Positions 43,777 through 55,820 of a stretch of DNA of 64,000 nt are shown here, piece by piece; position 1 is the stretch's first letter, and each line of letters opens with the position of its first letter. The DNA lies in contig OY821518.1 in assembly GCA_963682025.1 (NCBI GenBank), positions 305,325,429 to 305,389,428 on the forward strand, given 5' to 3'. This DNA comes from Cordilura impudica. Taxonomy: Eukaryota; Arthropoda; Insecta; Diptera; Scathophagidae. The notes below the pieces were generated by a model. It worked only from the letters and a program-made list of their open reading frames with translations, had not been told where the DNA came from and made no database searches. The position numbers and the translations under genes were made by a program.

Positions 43777-44520
43777 ATGAGTGATGAAAGGTATTAAATA
43801 TTTTCAGCAAAATCCAAAAAGTTGCCCAAATATTCAAAGGTCTGCCGTCAAACTGTATCCAATGCTATTAGAATATATCAGGAAAGCTTAACCATGATAG
43901 GAAACCGCATTCGGGAATAAAGAGAGGTCCAAATGATGATTTTCAGGCCAAGAAAATTTAAGGAATATAGAAATACAGCCCGGTAACTTAAGCGCTCGGA
44001 CAATTTGTTGCGAAAAGTTAAACCGGAAATTGAAATCGTGTTTCATAAAAAGATACTACTGCACCATAATCGAAAACGAAACGTATTTTATTGCAGATTT
44101 TTGGCAGCTTCCGGGTCAACATTTTTATTTTGCTAATGCTCGAAGAAATGTTAAAGATAAGTTTATCAGTTTTACCCAAAATCAGACGAAGTTTCCAAAA
44201 TAGTTGCTGCGGCAAAAGAAGCGGGTTATTTATTACAATGGGCTCTATAGATACGAAAGTTTATATTAAGGCGTGTTTGCAAAAAAGACTACTTCCTTCT
44301 ATAAGCCATCCTGTCCTTGGTGTTTGTATCAAGGCGGGCAAACTTTCCAAACTCTCCGGAGCTTAGGCCAATGGAGAGATATTGGGCTCTTGTGAAAAGG
44401 GAGCTATAGACCATAAAATATGAGCCTCAAAATACGGAATATTTTAAATGCGGATTCACTACCTGTTCCAAAAAAAATTAAAGAAACTACTAAAAAATTG
44501 AGGGGTTTTGAGTAGTGATT
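43777..44520 (+). pseudogene. IS630/Tc1-superfamily transposase relic
   Basis: The start ATG-AGT-GATGAAAGG lies after TTGTTGTTAGGCTGATTAAA. The reading is broken by many stops and shifts, but blocks survive: QTVSNAIRIYQESL (helix-turn-helix style), FWQLPGQHFYFANARRNVKD, and near 44350 LRPMERYWALVKREL, which matches the PIEK-WALVK region holding the catalytic acidic residue in this superfamily. It is ancient. The relic at 5970-6537 is its closest companion in the window, and family B DNA lies upstream of both, so family B may be the deletion derivative of this transposon. Confidence 0.65.
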
Positions 44521-44674
44521 AGAATAAAATTTCAATTAAATAAAAGAAATCAAAACTTTAGGTTCATGGTGTCCTAATTATTACATTTTAAGTATGTTAA
44601 GATTATTTCTATCGCACTCCAGACAAAATTGAAAAAACAAAAATTTAATTACATAAATCCATTTCCTACATTTT

Positions 44675-46221
44675 TATACCCTGTAGCACTATGTGATTTG
44701 GGTATTATGACTTTGTGCTGCTGTTTGTAACAACCAAAAATATTTGACCTAGACCTATCTTTAATTATACCGATCGACTCAGAATCACTTTTTGAGTTGA
44801 TTTAACAATGTCCGTCCGTCCGTCCGTCCGTCTGTGTGTCCATGTAAACCTTGTAATCAAACTGCATGTCGTAAATATGAATATATTTTGATGAAATTTG
44901 GTATATAAGCTTTCATCGGCCATGGAATGAACGCTATTGAAATTGGTGGGAATCGGTTCATGTTCAGACCTAGCCCCCTTACAAATGACCCATATAAAAT
45001 CGACATAAATTGCCATAAGATCCAAATTGTCCTAATAAATCTTACTCAAATTGAGTAGTCCAAAAATGATCGCTATGGGACAACTCTTAGTCATAGGCTC
45101 CATATACAGCTGCATCACGATCTTCACTTAAATCTATTAAAAAAACAAAACAAGTAAGAAAATTATAGTCGGTCTAGACCGACTATACGATACCATATAC
45201 CATGCGTTTAGAAACCCTATCTCTTAGGCCCAACTAACTGGACATAGAAAATAAGCAAAAAGCAAATTTGATTGGGATTTTTATTAATTTTTTTGGCTGC
45301 AGATATGAAAAATTTCATATCGGATGCTATATCTATATGGGGACTAGGTCCAAAAATGGATCAATCCTGATTATGTTTGGTAAAGTCTCTTGTATTTTGC
45401 AAAAATATATACAAACAAAATTTGAGAAGAATCAGTGCACTATTTTTGTTTTTAGAAGATTTAAGTGAAGATCGGGAAGCAGTCTATATAGGGCCAAAGG
45501 GATCATTTTTGGACTACTCATTAATGGATGTACTGAACGCATACAAACCCAATTTGAGTAAGATCTATATGACAATTTGGATCTTATGGCAATTTATGTC
45601 GATTTCATAGGGGTAATTTGTATGGGGGCTAGGTCTGAACATGGACCGATTCTCACCAATTTCAACGCCGTTCATCCCATGGCCGACGAAAGCTCATATA
45701 CCAAATTTCATCAAAATATATTCATATTTACGACATGCAGTTTGATTACAAGGTTTACATGGACACACAGTCGGACGGACGGACGGACGGACATTGTTAA
45801 ATCAACTCAAAAAGTGATTCTGAGTCGATCGGCATAATTAAAGATGGGTCTAGGTCAAATATTTTTGGTTGTTACAAACAGCAGCACAAAGTCATTATAC
45901 CCAAACCACATAGTGGTATAGGGTATAAATATTGCACTGATTCATCTCAAATTTTTTTTGTATATATTTTCGCAAAATACAAGAGACTTTACCAACCATG
46001 GTCAGAATCGGTCCATTTTTGGACCTAGTGCTCATATAGACATAGCATCCGATATGAACTTTTTCATATCTGCAGCCAAAAAAATTAATAAAAATCCCAC
46101 TCAAAATTGGCTTATGCTTATTTTTTATATCCAATTAGTTGGGTCTAATAGATAGGGTCTCTAAACGCATGGTATAGGGTATCGTATAGTCGGTCTAGAC
46201 CGACTATAATTTTCTTACTTG
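44675..46221 (+). mobile_element. HINE copy J, interrupted by HINE copy K
   Basis: The first part, 44675-45150, starts TATACCCTGTAGCAC and includes a (GTCC) run at 44810-44830. It stops within TCTATTAAAAAAACAAAA, the position where other copies read CAAAAATATTGCACTG. The second part, 45928-46221, resumes exactly with ATATTGCACTGATTC and continues to the perfect palindrome (46186-46203) and TTTTCTTACTTG. About 70 bases near 45050 are missing relative to other copies. Confidence 0.93.
45151..45927 (-). mobile_element. HINE copy K, nested in copy J
   Basis: A full copy in reverse orientation, with the perfect palindrome (45168-45185), the inverted motif mutated to ATACCATATACC near 45190, a GGAC run at 45775-45792 and GTGGTATAGGGTATA at the far end. 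Because the host is itself a HINE, the empty site is known from more than ten other copies. Confidence 0.93.
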
Positions 46222-46347
46222 TTTTACATCAAATACTTCACCAAAAATTTTTTTTCTCCATTTTTTTTTTTTTTCATATACTAAATGTATTGAAAACTCC
46301 GTAGCCTAACAATGAAAAACAAGTTTTTTGGATTTGAAATTAATTTT

Positions 46348-46760
46348 ACTCTTCAACGTAACCTCCGGTAAGTGAAATGCACTTCTTCCAAAGATCCGCT
46401 AACATCTCGATACCTTTGAAAAAATACAATCTCAAGTTTGGGAACAAATAATAAGCGCTCGGAGCCAGATATGCAGTATTTGGGTGGTGGGGAGCAATCC
46501 AATTTTTCGGAAGCCAAAGCAGGTGAATGCGCCGGTGCATTGTCATGATGGTTACATCCTTTGAACGGCCAAGACAATCTGCATCATTTGTGATCGTACG
46601 ATCCTGTTTAAATTCAGAATACCACCATTGAACCCTTGAATATTACGGCAAAGATTCAACACAATGTTTACCAATCCATTCTTTGCATATTTTTTCCTAT
46701 TAAAAAACAATGTTTAATCAAAACACGAAAATCTTTGCAATCCATTTTTTCTCAAAGTTT
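46348..46760 (-). pseudogene. mariner transposase relic, internally deleted
   Basis: Reading from 46745 down, FRVLIKHCFLIGKN is the mariner N-terminus; then broken text, WYSEF-like and TNDADC near 46610. It then jumps to HHDNAPAHSPALASEKLD, which holds the second catalytic D. After a shift, HHPNTAYLAPSAYYLFPNLR follows, where the third catalytic D of APSDYYLF has become A. The end is KKCISLTGGYVEE and a stop at 46348. About 130-150 residues of the middle are missing, so N- and C-terminal parts are fused. Dead copy, deletion-derivative type. Confidence 0.8.
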
Positions 46761-46946
46761 AAAAGCAGCATCATTTTTATAAAGGTAAATTTTTTTTTCT
46801 AATTAATGAAATGTCAAGAAATTTTGAAATAATTTTTCTAACAGTTGGCCCTATTGAATAAATAGAAAAAATTGGCACTTTTCACGCCATCTCTATGTGA
46901 GGCCACGTACTTTTCACTCCATGTAGTATAACTTTTTACAAATTTT

Positions 46947-47711
46947 TATACCCCATGCCACTATGTGGTGTGGGTATAATAACTTTGTGCTGCTGTTTGT
47001 AACTACCAAAAATATTTGACCTAGACCCATCATTTATTATACCGATCAACTCAGAATCACTTTCTGAGTCGTTTTAGCGATGTCCGTCCGTCCGTCCGTC
47101 CGTCCGTCTGTGTGTCCATGTAAACCTTGCAATCAAACTACAAGTCGCAAATATAAATATATTTTGATGAAATTTGGTATATAAGCTTTTGTTGGCAATA
47201 GGATGAATGCTGTTGAAATTGGTGAAATTCGGTCCATGTTCAGACCTCGTCCCCAAACAAATGGCTCCTATGAAATCACTATAAATTGCCATAAGATCCG
47301 CATTATTATATAGATCTCATTCAAATTGGGTCTGTATATGTTTATTATATCCATTAATCTGTAGTCCAAAAATAATCCCTATAGGACAATTCTTAGTCAT
47401 AGGCCCCAAATAGAATTGCTTCCCGATCTTCACTTAAATCAAATTTGGTTTGTGTATATTTTTTCAAAATGTAAGTGACTTTACCAAATATCGTCAGGAT
47501 CGGTCCATTTTTCAATCTAGTCCCCATATAAATATAGCACCCGATATGAACTTTTTCTATTCTAAGGCAAAAAAATTAATAACAATGCCACTCAAATTTG
47601 GTTTATGTTTATTTTCTATATCCAATTAGTTGGACCGAAGAGATAGGGTCTCTAAACCATAGTATAGGGTACCGTATAGTCGGTCTAGACCGACTATAAT
47701 TTTCTTACTTG
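46947..47711 (+). mobile_element. HINE copy L, full length
   Basis: The start reads TATACCCCATGCCAC, (GTCC)5 lies at 47084-47107, the second motif is near 47663, the palindrome is perfect (47676-47693), and TTTTCTTACTTG ends it. About 40 bases around the TCTATC-AAAACAAAAATATTGC block are missing (near 47440). More substituted than copies D, E and N. Confidence 0.9.
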
Positions 47712-48758
47712 TTTTGTTTGTCTTTACTTAAGACACATAAATTGTTGTAGTTCTTCTTAATTTGTGGTAGAAAAAAAATTATATTTTATATTTAATTACT
47801 TGAAATAATAAACAAAATGTTCTTTTTAAATGTATGAAAAAATTTATGATATTTAATCCTACAAATGTAACAAACTTCCACACCCTTTCTCGAATCACAT
47901 AAATTCGCAATAAATATTAACAAAAAATTTGACACCTCACTTCAATAAAAAAAAAAAAATGAAAAATTATGTAATTAACTTTCTAAAAGGCAAAAACCTT
48001 AATTCATTTAAGGCAACCAACGCATAGATGTGTAACACATACTTCAAGCGTAAAGAGAGCGTGAACAGACTTTATGCCAACTGAATTAAGTTGTATGTAG
48101 GGATGAAACTTATATTATTTGTTGTAAAAATTGAATCAATCTAGACAAAGTAGCCTGATGTCAATCGGACTAATGAATTAAATATTTAAACGTTTGTAAT
48201 TTTCAACTAAGCTGCGGTTTGGCTCCAGTATGACCGATAATGTGATGCATCATAAATTCAGTATTTTTCATTATAGACTCTCATGTTAAAACTTCTACCC
48301 CTAATGTTTATGGTAATGTTAATAAGTGAGCATATGAATATGTGTTAATTAATTCATATGAACATTTACAAGCAGCAGTAATGTGTTACAAAATACAAAA
48401 TAACATTTTTGGTAAGTAAAATATTAGCACCGCGCCCTGGATGTATGATGTGTCTAAAGAATCGTAGCTAGTAATTCAGGTGAGTAAACTTGTGATGAAA
48501 TAAATGAAATAATTGAGCATGTTATAAGGAACACCGCTTCAATAACACTAGGCCACAATCTAATTTGTACTATTTCGCACTTTATTTCCAATTAAGAGAT
48601 TCCCTGTTCAACGTTACATTGAAAAAGAGACTTTAAAAATATAAACAACATTTGACGATGTCAAAGGCAGAATGCTCGTACATCAACAATAGGGGTTATC
48701 ATAAAAACTAACAGATGTTTTGAGTACCTCGTAAGTTAGTGAACTTTGTGTCACTTTT
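47712..48758. other. AT-rich stretch, no gene seen
   Basis: Nothing recognisable between HINE copies L and M. Confidence 0.4.
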
Positions 48759-49556
48759 TATACCCTATACCACTATGTGGTTTGGGTATAATGACTTTGT
48801 ACTGATATTTATAACTACTAAAAATATTTGAACTAGTCCCATCTTTTACTATAACGATTGACTCAGAATCACTTTCTGAGCAAATTTAGCGATATCCGTC
48901 CGACCGCCGTCTGTCCGTCTGTGTGTCCATGTAAGCCTTGTAATCAAACTACAGGTCGCAAATATGAATATATTTTAATCAAATTTGGTATGTAAGATTC
49001 TATCGGCCATAGGATGAACGCTATTGAAATTGGTGACATTCGGTCCATGTTCAGACCTAGTCCCCTTACAAATGACCCCTATGAAATCGACATAAATTGC
49101 CATAAGATCCACATTATCATATAAATCTCAGTCAAATTGGGTCTGTATATGTTTATTATATCCATTAATCAGTAGTCCAAAAATAATTCCTATAGGACAA
49201 TTCTTAGTCATAGGCCCCATATAGAGCTGCTTCCCGATCTTCACTTAAATCTATCAAAAAAATAAATATATTGTACAGATTTTTCTCAAATTTGGTTTGT
49301 GTATAGTTTTTCAAAATATAAGTAACTTTACCAAATATAGTCAGGACCGGTCATTTTCCGATCTAGTCCACATATAAATATAGCATCCGATATGAACTTT
49401 TTCATATCTGCAGCCAAAAAGATTAATAATAATGCCACTCAAATTTGGTTTATGCTTATTTTCTATATCGAATTAGTTGGACCAAAGAGATAGGGTCTCT
49501 AAACGATGGTATAGGGTTCGTATAGTCGGTCTAGACCGATTATAATTTCTTACTTG
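48759..49556 (+). mobile_element. HINE copy M, full length, diverged
   Basis: All landmarks are present. The satellite run has decayed to GTCCGACCGCCGTCTGTCC (48897-48916). The palindrome has one uncompensated change (AGTCGGTCTAGACCGATT), and the end reads ATTTCTTACTTG. With copies A and L it shares ATTATCATATA and CAAATATAGTCAGG-type variants, so these may form an older subfamily. Confidence 0.9.
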
Positions 49557-50534
49557 TTATACATTTATTACTTGAGGAGCAATGAATGAGAATCCTTAAT
49601 TATATTTAACGAAATATTAACCTTCTAAGGTTGGAAATGTTTAGCTTACAAATTGAAATATCAGAAATTTCATAATATAGGAGTATACATTAAAAGTACT
49701 GACCAAGCATTAGATTGAAATGCTTTCCTTTCCAGATACTGCTCAGGAAGAAACTTAACTCTAGAAATTTTTGAATTTCTTCACTTTTAATAGTTTGTGA
49801 ATTCTTTGCACATTTATGGGTTAAGCGTTTGTATATTGCCTTTTGCCATTTCAAGAAATATTAACTTCGTTTCAAGTGTTTATTAAATATGCCAAAAAAA
49901 AAAACCCCCCGCTAATGTTATTAGAAATCTCACTCATGTGCTGTTGTGAATTTTCTACTCATGTAGTTGTACTTTGCAACACATACTCGAACACACATAA
50001 ATTTGCTGGTTATAACGTTTTAATATCTATTTTAGTATTCAACAAAAAACATTGAATATTTTAACGGTAATTAACTTTCGACTCATAACAAACAAGAAAA
50101 AAGTGAACGATTAACGAGTTTTTTAAAGAGCGTGATGAAAAATTAATTAGATTAGAAACATTTCAGCGGAAACCAAAGAATAATATTACTTCACTGAATA
50201 ATTTTACTTTTATTTATACGAGTACAACTAACTCTAACGTGTTTCTCTGGGCGCAGATGGTTAATGTATTTAGTGCAGGAATTTGTTTGAATTTAAAATT
50301 TTAAACATTTGCTTGTTGTATACATTCATCATTTAAGATTTCAATCCCTCCGAATTAATAGAGGAGCTCCATTAGTTTATAATAAGTTTCACGTTAAAGT
50401 TTACCTTAATCTTAAAGCTAAAATCACTCTTGGACCAATTCGAGGAAGTATCGGTGAACAAACTGAGTAATACACTCATGGTCGCGAGGGAATGTTGGAT
50501 AAATGGGAAGTTTTTATGAAACCTAACAGGATCG
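49557..50534. other. AT-rich stretch, no gene seen
   Basis: The open frame at 49843-50055 has no recognised likeness. A run of nine A and six C near 49897-49911 is a simple-sequence feature. Confidence 0.4.
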
Positions 50535-51253
50535 TATTTATATACAGATGGATCACGTATACATGGGTTTCGCAACACAACTCAATCTTCGAGGCTGAGA
50601 CAACCACAGTCACGGAATATTAAGTTATAGCAGCAGATCATCTGGGGATATAAATGTATTAACGTATAGCCTAGCAACTATCAGAGCCTCGGATTATGTA
50701 AAACCAACGACAATCTCCAAATGCAAAAAGGAAATTATGAATTTCACCAGACAGGGTAGTCATGAATAGCTGAAACACAGGTCAGAGTAGAAGCATTATA
50801 GGAAAAATCAAGCTCTCAAATGAAATGGCGAAATGATCTACATAATACGGGCATTGTCACAAAGATATTATGAGGCTACCCAGACCAGACTAAAAGTAAT
50901 GAAATTCAAAATCAAAGCAGAAAGAACCTGGGTAAATTTATTAGTATCCTAACCGGAATATTTGAACTGAGGGCTCACTTCCATCGAGCATTATCAGTGA
51001 TCTTTAGAAAATACTGGGAGGATGACGAGACACTCGAATACAATCCTTGTAATTGGCCAGCCTTTGTGACATTAAGAATTCACACCTACTTTGGATTCAT
51101 TAAGGGAGATAGACTGGAAAACGCTACGAAACTACATGAACGAGGCAAAATTCCTCGATTTATAGACATGGGGGAGTCGTACAATCTTAGAGTTTATAAT
51201 GTGCCGACTTACTGCCTAAAATTAAAAAAAAAATTAACAATGTTATCATTATA
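50535..51253 (+). pseudogene. LINE ORF2 C-terminus: RNase H and cysteine tail relic
   Basis: YLYTDGSRIHGFRNT at 50535 is the first RNase H strand with its catalytic D (TDGS). After about 400 bases with stops, ILTGIFELRAHFHRAL and RKYWEDDETLEYNPCNWPAF appear, followed by LRIHTYFG. This corresponds to the LTGH...LR-HL...C--C---DET-EH-LC-CPAF...R---LG tail after RNase H in LINEs of the Jockey/R1/Loa/I group, with the H of LTGH and of EH changed. No reverse transcriptase remains. The relic ends near the stop at 51252. Confidence 0.75.
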
Positions 51254-51747
51254 ATTAGAATGATATATAGATAGATTTGACATAAAAATATACTGAACAC
51301 TTCTATACAAATTCTCGAAATATTCATTCACATTGATTTCGTTCTAAACAAGGACGTAGCCAGCGGAGCCCAGGCTAAGAAAATATCTTAACTATTGAAA
51401 CTTAAATACATTGTAGTCAATTATAATCGATGCAATATTTTATAATTAATAGAGCTACCATTAGCCTTGGACCCTCAGTTCGTATCTTTCAGGATTGCGT
51501 TTCAGTTTGAATATTTATAGAAAATTTCGAGAAAAATATATATGTAATACCAATTTAAATTAGGGACTTAAGTGCGCCACAGCGGTTTATGAAATATTAG
51601 AAATGTCACTTTTTCAACTCATAATAATCCTTTCTCCAAAATTTTGTATGCAATCATTTTAACTCTTTTTATTTTGAAACTAAATTTACTCATTAAAATT
51701 GACTTTCTTTTTCATAAATTTCAATTCTGTAATAATTATAACTAGCA
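51254..51747. other. AT-rich stretch, no gene seen
   Basis: Nothing recognised, except that the flank just before 51748 holds ATAACTAGCAGATT, similar to the flank of family B at 60056. Confidence 0.4.
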
Positions 51748-51965
51748 GATTACAGCGCTCGAAATTCGAGTGCAATTTCTAGGCAGCTTTATTTTTTAAC
51801 TTAGCCATTTCACAAACCAGCACTTTTTTGATTTATTATTATTGTGAATGAAGATAACAAACTCATTAACAAACACATTAACAAATTTAATAAAACACAC
51901 ATAGCATACGTAAATTTTATGTATGTGTTAGAACTAACTTTAAACGCAATTTACTATAAAAATTG
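51748..51965 (+). mobile_element. MITE family B, copy 5 (3' truncated)
   Basis: TTACAGCGCTCGAAATTCGAG and GTGCAATTTCTAGGCAGC, then the AACTCATTAACAAAC duplication (two tandem copies of ACAAACACATTAACAAA), ending within CGCAATTTACTATAAAAATTGCG. That last phrase is itself a 23-base palindrome, probably created at the break. Confidence 0.65.
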
Positions 51966-52173
51966 CGTTTAAAGCAACAGCTTAAAACATTCCTTCGTAA
52001 TACCATGTGCGAGGAAAAGCTTTCTTCTGTAGCATTTACACCAATATATCGGAAGCAAGTAATCTTACATATAAAAATGGAGTTGGGTATGTTTGTTTGT
52101 TTGTCTGTTTGTTTGTCTTGAATTTTTTACAGTAGGTAACTGCCTGTCCGGAAGGAAAAATATGCTATATTTT

Positions 52174-52962
52174 TATACCCTATACCACTATGTGGTTTGG
52201 GTATAATGACTTTGTGCTGCTGTTTGTAACAACCAAAAATATTTGACCTAGACCCATCTTTAATTATACCGATCGAATCAGAATCACTTTCTGAGTTGAT
52301 TTAACAATGTCCGTCCGTCCGCCCGTCCGTCCGTCCGTCCGTCCGTCCGTCTGTGTGTCCATGTAAAGCTTGTAATCAAACTGCAGGTCGCAAATATGAA
52401 TATATTTTGATGAAATTTGGTATATAAACTTTTATCTGCCATGGGATGAACGCTATTGAAATTGGTGAGAATCGATCCATGTTCAGACCTAGCCCCCATA
52501 CAAATTACCCCTATGAAATCGACATAAATTGGCATAAGATCCAAATTTCATATAGATCTTACTTACATTGGGTTTTATATGCATTCATTACGTCCATTTA
52601 TGAGTAGTCGAAAAATGATCCCTTTGGCCCCATATAGAGCTGCTTCCCGATCTTCACTTAAATCTATCAAAAAACAAAAATATTGCACTGATTCTTCTCA
52701 AATTTTGTTTGTATATATTTTTGCAAAATACAAGAGACTTTACCAAACATGATCAGGATCGGTCCATTTTTGGACCTAGTTCCCATATAGATATAGCATC
52801 CGATATGAACTTTTTCATATCTGCAGCCAAAAAAATTAATAAAAATCAGACTCAAATTTGGTTTTTGCTTATTTTCTATGTCCAGTTAGTTGGGCCTAAG
52901 AGATAGGGCATGGTATAGCGTATCATATAGTCGGTCTAGACCGACTATTATTTTCTTACTTG
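52174..52962 (+). mobile_element. HINE copy N, in the short Helitron
   Basis: Full length, with one of the longest runs of (GTCC)n (interrupted once by GCCC, 52310-52350), and a perfect palindrome (52929-52946). About 15 bases are missing before the second motif (GATAGGGCATGGTATAGCG). Inserted in the T run of the Helitron's TATATTTTGATTTT, known intact from the other copy. Confidence 0.93.
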
Positions 52963-52997
52963 TTTTTTTTTGATTTTTCCCATACAAAGTGAATTTT

Positions 52998-53795
52998 TAT
53001 ACCCTATACAACTATGTGGCTTGGGTATAATGACTTTGTGCTGCTGTTTGTAACTACCAAAAATATTTGACCTAGACCCATCTTTTATTATACCGATCGA
53101 ATCATAACCACTATCTGATTCGATTTAAAGATGTCCGTCCGTCCGTCCGTCCGTCTGTGTGTCCATGTAAAGCTTTTAATCAAACTGCAAGTCGCAAATA
53201 TGAATCTATTTTGATGAAATTTGGTACTTGATCTTTTATCGGCCATGGGATGAACGCTATGCAAATTGGTGAGAATCGGTCCATGTTCAGACCTAGCCCC
53301 CATACAAACGACCCCTATGAAATCAACATTTATTGCCATAAGATCGAAATTATCATACAAATCTTAGTCAAATTGGGTTTGTATGTATATATTACATCCA
53401 TTAATCAGTAGTCCAAAAATGATCCCTATTGGACAACTCTTAGTCATAGGCCCCATATAGAGCTGCTTCCCGATCTTCACTTAAATCTATCAAAAAACAT
53501 AAATATTGCACTGCTTCTTCTCAAATTTTGTTTGTATATATTTTTGCAAAATACAAGACACTTTACCAAACATAGTCAGGATCGTTCCATTTTTGGGCCT
53601 AGTCCACATATAGATATAGCATCCGATATGAACTTTTTCATATCTGCAGCCAAAAAAGTTAATAAAAATCCCACTCAAATTTGGTTTATGCTTATTTTCT
53701 ATTTTCAGTTAGTTGGGCTTATGAGATAGGGTCTCTAAACGCATGGTATAGGGTATCATATAGTCGGTCTCGACCGACTATAATTTTCTTACTTG
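52998..53795 (+). mobile_element. HINE copy O, 35 bases downstream of copy N
   Basis: Full length. The palindrome centre is changed to AGTCGGTCTCGACCGACT. The insertion is in the T run of GTGAATTTTTTAAC, whose intact form is on the minus strand of the other short Helitron near 11320. Same orientation as copy N. Confidence 0.93.
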
Positions 53796-54448
53796 TTAAT
53801 ATCTAATTTTAACATATAATGTCTGGAGTACTACGACAGCTTTGAAGCTACGTACGTACACATATTTAAATAATTTGAAGAGTTGCGAAAAAAAAATGGG
53901 CGTGATCGGACTAATGGGCATGGTACACACCATACAAAGTAAATATTAAATGTCATATATCTAGAGCACTGTAATAGATAAGGCCTTGAGACTTTGTGTG
54001 AGTTCATAAGTTATCAACGTTAGTACTCGAAAAAAAATGGGCGGAATCCGATCGGAGGGCGTGGTAGTTCCCATACAAAGTAAATATATAATGTCATATA
54101 TCTGAAGTACTGTAATAGTGAAAGCCTTGGAACTTCGTCTGAGGTCATGAGTTATTAATGTGAGTAGTCCCATAAAAAAAATGGGCGAGATTGGACCAGT
54201 CGGCGTAGTACCCCCATAAAAAGTAAGTATTTAATACATATAACATAACTCGAGTACTATAATAGTGAAAGTCTTGCGACTTTGTTTGAGTTCATAAGTT
54301 ATTAATGTGAGTAGTTGTCCAAAAATGGGCGGGATCAGACTAATGGGCGTGGCACCTCTTATACAAAAAAATTGTTTTCTACAAAACGTATTGCCTGCTT
54401 TTTATTTCGTTATGTGGGATGTAGTGAAGCTCATCGGGTTAATGCTAG

Positions 54449-55043
54449 TAATTGATAAAATTATTGAAATATATTTAGCTTCAAATAGGAAATCAGATTT
54501 TTGAATTGTTCTCATATGTAACATTTTTTAAACTGACCTCATAAATAAACAATCTGTTTCTGAAAAAATACACAAAATTTACTTTTAACAATAAAAGGTA
54601 GATATGTCACGAATAATGTATTCGGCATTCTACCGAAAAAAGATTATTCGATATTGGGTTTAAACCGCAAGTCAAATAATTTAATGACTCAGATGGACAT
54701 ACATAAATCATTATCTTATTAACTATAATCTTACTTAAATTATTCGAATTGGAGATAATAGCTTCGTTTTGGTGGTTCTAAAAAATATCTTCAGAGAAAC
54801 TACAATATTCGTGACATCTCTAATAATAAAAAAGTTTTTTATTTTATTCATAAGGAAGACTTCAAAACTAAATCCTAAATAATTCTACTATGAAATAATA
54901 TACAAATAATTTTTTTTTATTTACAATATATGTCGAAAAACAAAAATAAAAAACTAGTGGACATAGTATTTTTATCCTCCTCCTATGGCTTTCTCGCTGA
55001 GGTGATTACTAAGCTAGAGAAATTTAGTTCCTTAAACATAACT
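54449..55043. other. AT-rich stretch, no gene seen
   Basis: Nothing recognised. Confidence 0.4.
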
Positions 55044-55289
55044 AAAGGGTGATCCATTTCGAGGTTCCCTAATTTTTTAAAGAAAAAAACACAAAAGTTC
55101 AAATTTAATGGGGAATGTTTATTATCATTTGAAAGAACATTATTTGGCATTTATTTTTTGAAGATTATGTCTATCAAATGTTGGCCGCTGCTATGTCACA
55201 GATGGTCCATCCAATTTTCGATGACTCGTCCGAGCATTTCGACTGGTAACTGGAGAATGACATGCGTGATGTTTTGCTCCAAAGCCTGA

Positions 55290-55815
55290 ATCGGAGCGGG
55301 ATTGTCCGCATAAACTTTAGACTTTACATATCCCCACAGAAAAGTCTAACGGTGTGATATCACACGATCTTGGTGGCCAATCGACCGGCCCAAATCGTGA
55401 AACTATCTGCTCACCGAAGTGTTCTCTCAATAAATCCATTGATTGATGCGCTGTGTGGGAAATGGCGCCGTCTTGCTGAAACCAAATGTCGCCGAGATCA
55501 CGAGCTTCAATTTCAATAATGGTCGCCATTGACGGATACGTTCTCACCGGCATCATTTTTGAAAAAACCACACCAAACCGTTGTGTTTTCTGGAGAAAGT
55601 GGCAGCTCTTGAATCTCTTCAGGTTGCTCTTCGTCCCAAATGCGGCAATTTTGCTTGTTTATATACCCATTGAGCCAGAAATGGGCCTCATCGCTGAACA
55701 AAATTTGGCTCGAAAACGTCGGATCTTCTTGGAACTTTCAAGAGCCCATAGAGCGAAGCGATGTCGTTGTTCAGGCGTAAGTCTTTCCATGATGAAATGC
55801 CAAACAATGCTAAAT
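55290..55815 (-). pseudogene. mariner-class transposase relic, DD41D spacing
   Basis: MFSDEAHFWLNGYINKQNCR holds the first catalytic D. It is followed by IWDEEQPEEIQELPLSPENT, TVWCGF, FFKNDAGENVSVNGDHY and, after a shift, IWFQQDGAISHTAHQSMDLL with the second D. SRFGPVDWPPRSCDITPLDF follows with the third D. I count 41 residues between the second and third D, the spacing of the rosa group first described from Ceratitis rosa. A deletion removes the usual WGLWAGGIIGPYFF-type segment, and the C-terminal tail is short and frameshifted. The N-terminal DNA-binding region is cut off at the HINE. Non-functional. Confidence 0.82.
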
Positions 55816-55820
55816 AAAAA

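Larger units (their letters stand above)
52063..54448 (+). mobile_element. Second short Helitron copy, carrying two HINEs
   Basis: It starts TCTTACATATAAAAATGGAG after an A (52062) and ends CGGGTTAATGCTAG before a T (54449). Without the two HINEs (52174-52962 and 52998-53795) it is about 800 bp, matching the 792-bp copy at 10664-11455 from end to end. Four satellite units at 53890-54360 carry GGGCGTGGTAC/GGGCGTGGCACC. The 3' stem is eroded (GTAGTGAAGCTCATCGGG). Its own insertion precedes both HINE insertions. Confidence 0.88.
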
